Below are positions 44,216 through 64,000 of a stretch of DNA of 64,000 nt, piece after piece. Source of the DNA: Typhlomys cinereus (taxonomy: Eukaryota > Chordata > Mammalia > Rodentia > Platacanthomyidae). The notes under the pieces are model-generated. The model was not told where the DNA came from, did no database searches, and saw nothing but the letters and a program-made list of their open reading frames with translations. Made by a program: the position numbers and the translations under genes. The stretch is taken from positions 1,762,722-1,826,721 of the forward strand of contig JALPQD010000405.1 in NCBI GenBank assembly GCA_023101885.1, in the 5' to 3' direction. Within the stretch, counting starts at the first letter, position 1; each line of letters opens with the position of its first letter.

Positions 44216-64000
<19,785 letters not shown>

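Overview
The window is nuclear DNA from a rodent. It carries the 3' part of QSER1 (plus strand, 9 coding exons, about 7.3-27.3 kb, plus 3' UTR) and most of DEPDC7 (plus strand, exon 1 in a CpG island near 44.2 kb, 8 coding exons visible up to 62.9 kb). Both genes were recognised from their exon translations, and all proposed splice junctions keep frame with GT/AG borders. QSER1 followed by DEPDC7 on the same strand matches the order on human 11p13. The rodent assignment rests on ID, B1-like and B2-superfamily SINEs and rodent-type L1 3' ends. The youngest SINE has a B2-type head but a body unlike murine B2. Of the described B2-superfamily families this fits DIP of jerboas and birch mice best, so a dipodoid is a plausible guess only.

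Region by region: 1-7.3 kb is a QSER1 intron full of old SINEs, with a three-layer nested insertion at 3.15-4.15 kb. 7.3-27.3 kb holds the QSER1 exons; its introns contain a full-length U1 snRNA retrocopy (15.35 kb), a 5'-truncated SINE with a 19-bp duplication (13.95 kb), a cathepsin L-like retropseudogene carrying an 11-unit, about 39-bp minisatellite (23.4-24.4 kb), and an ID element joined to a young SINE inside one target duplication (25.04-25.48 kb). 27.3-about 30.7 kb is probable QSER1 3' UTR with several AATAAA signals. 30.7-43.8 kb is intergenic: a diverged pentanucleotide array (33.8-34.4 kb), a solo LTR with a 6-bp duplication (35.3-35.9 kb), two related LTRs in opposite orientation, one followed by a tRNA-Lys-like primer binding site, and a rodent L1 3' end. 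43.85-44.6 kb is the DEPDC7 CpG-island promoter with a perfect palindromic X-box and two CACGTG boxes. 44.3-55.6 kb is the long DEPDC7 intron 1. The remaining exons lie between 55.6 and 62.9 kb; the last DEPDC7 exon is beyond the window.

The two host genes are not known to act together. QSER1 is a chromatin protein that limits DNA methylation at regulatory regions; DEPDC7 is a DEP-domain signalling protein. No operon-like or novel multi-gene system was found. The unusual content is in the retroposed and repeated DNA, above all the cathepsin pseudogene minisatellite and the U1 retrocopy.
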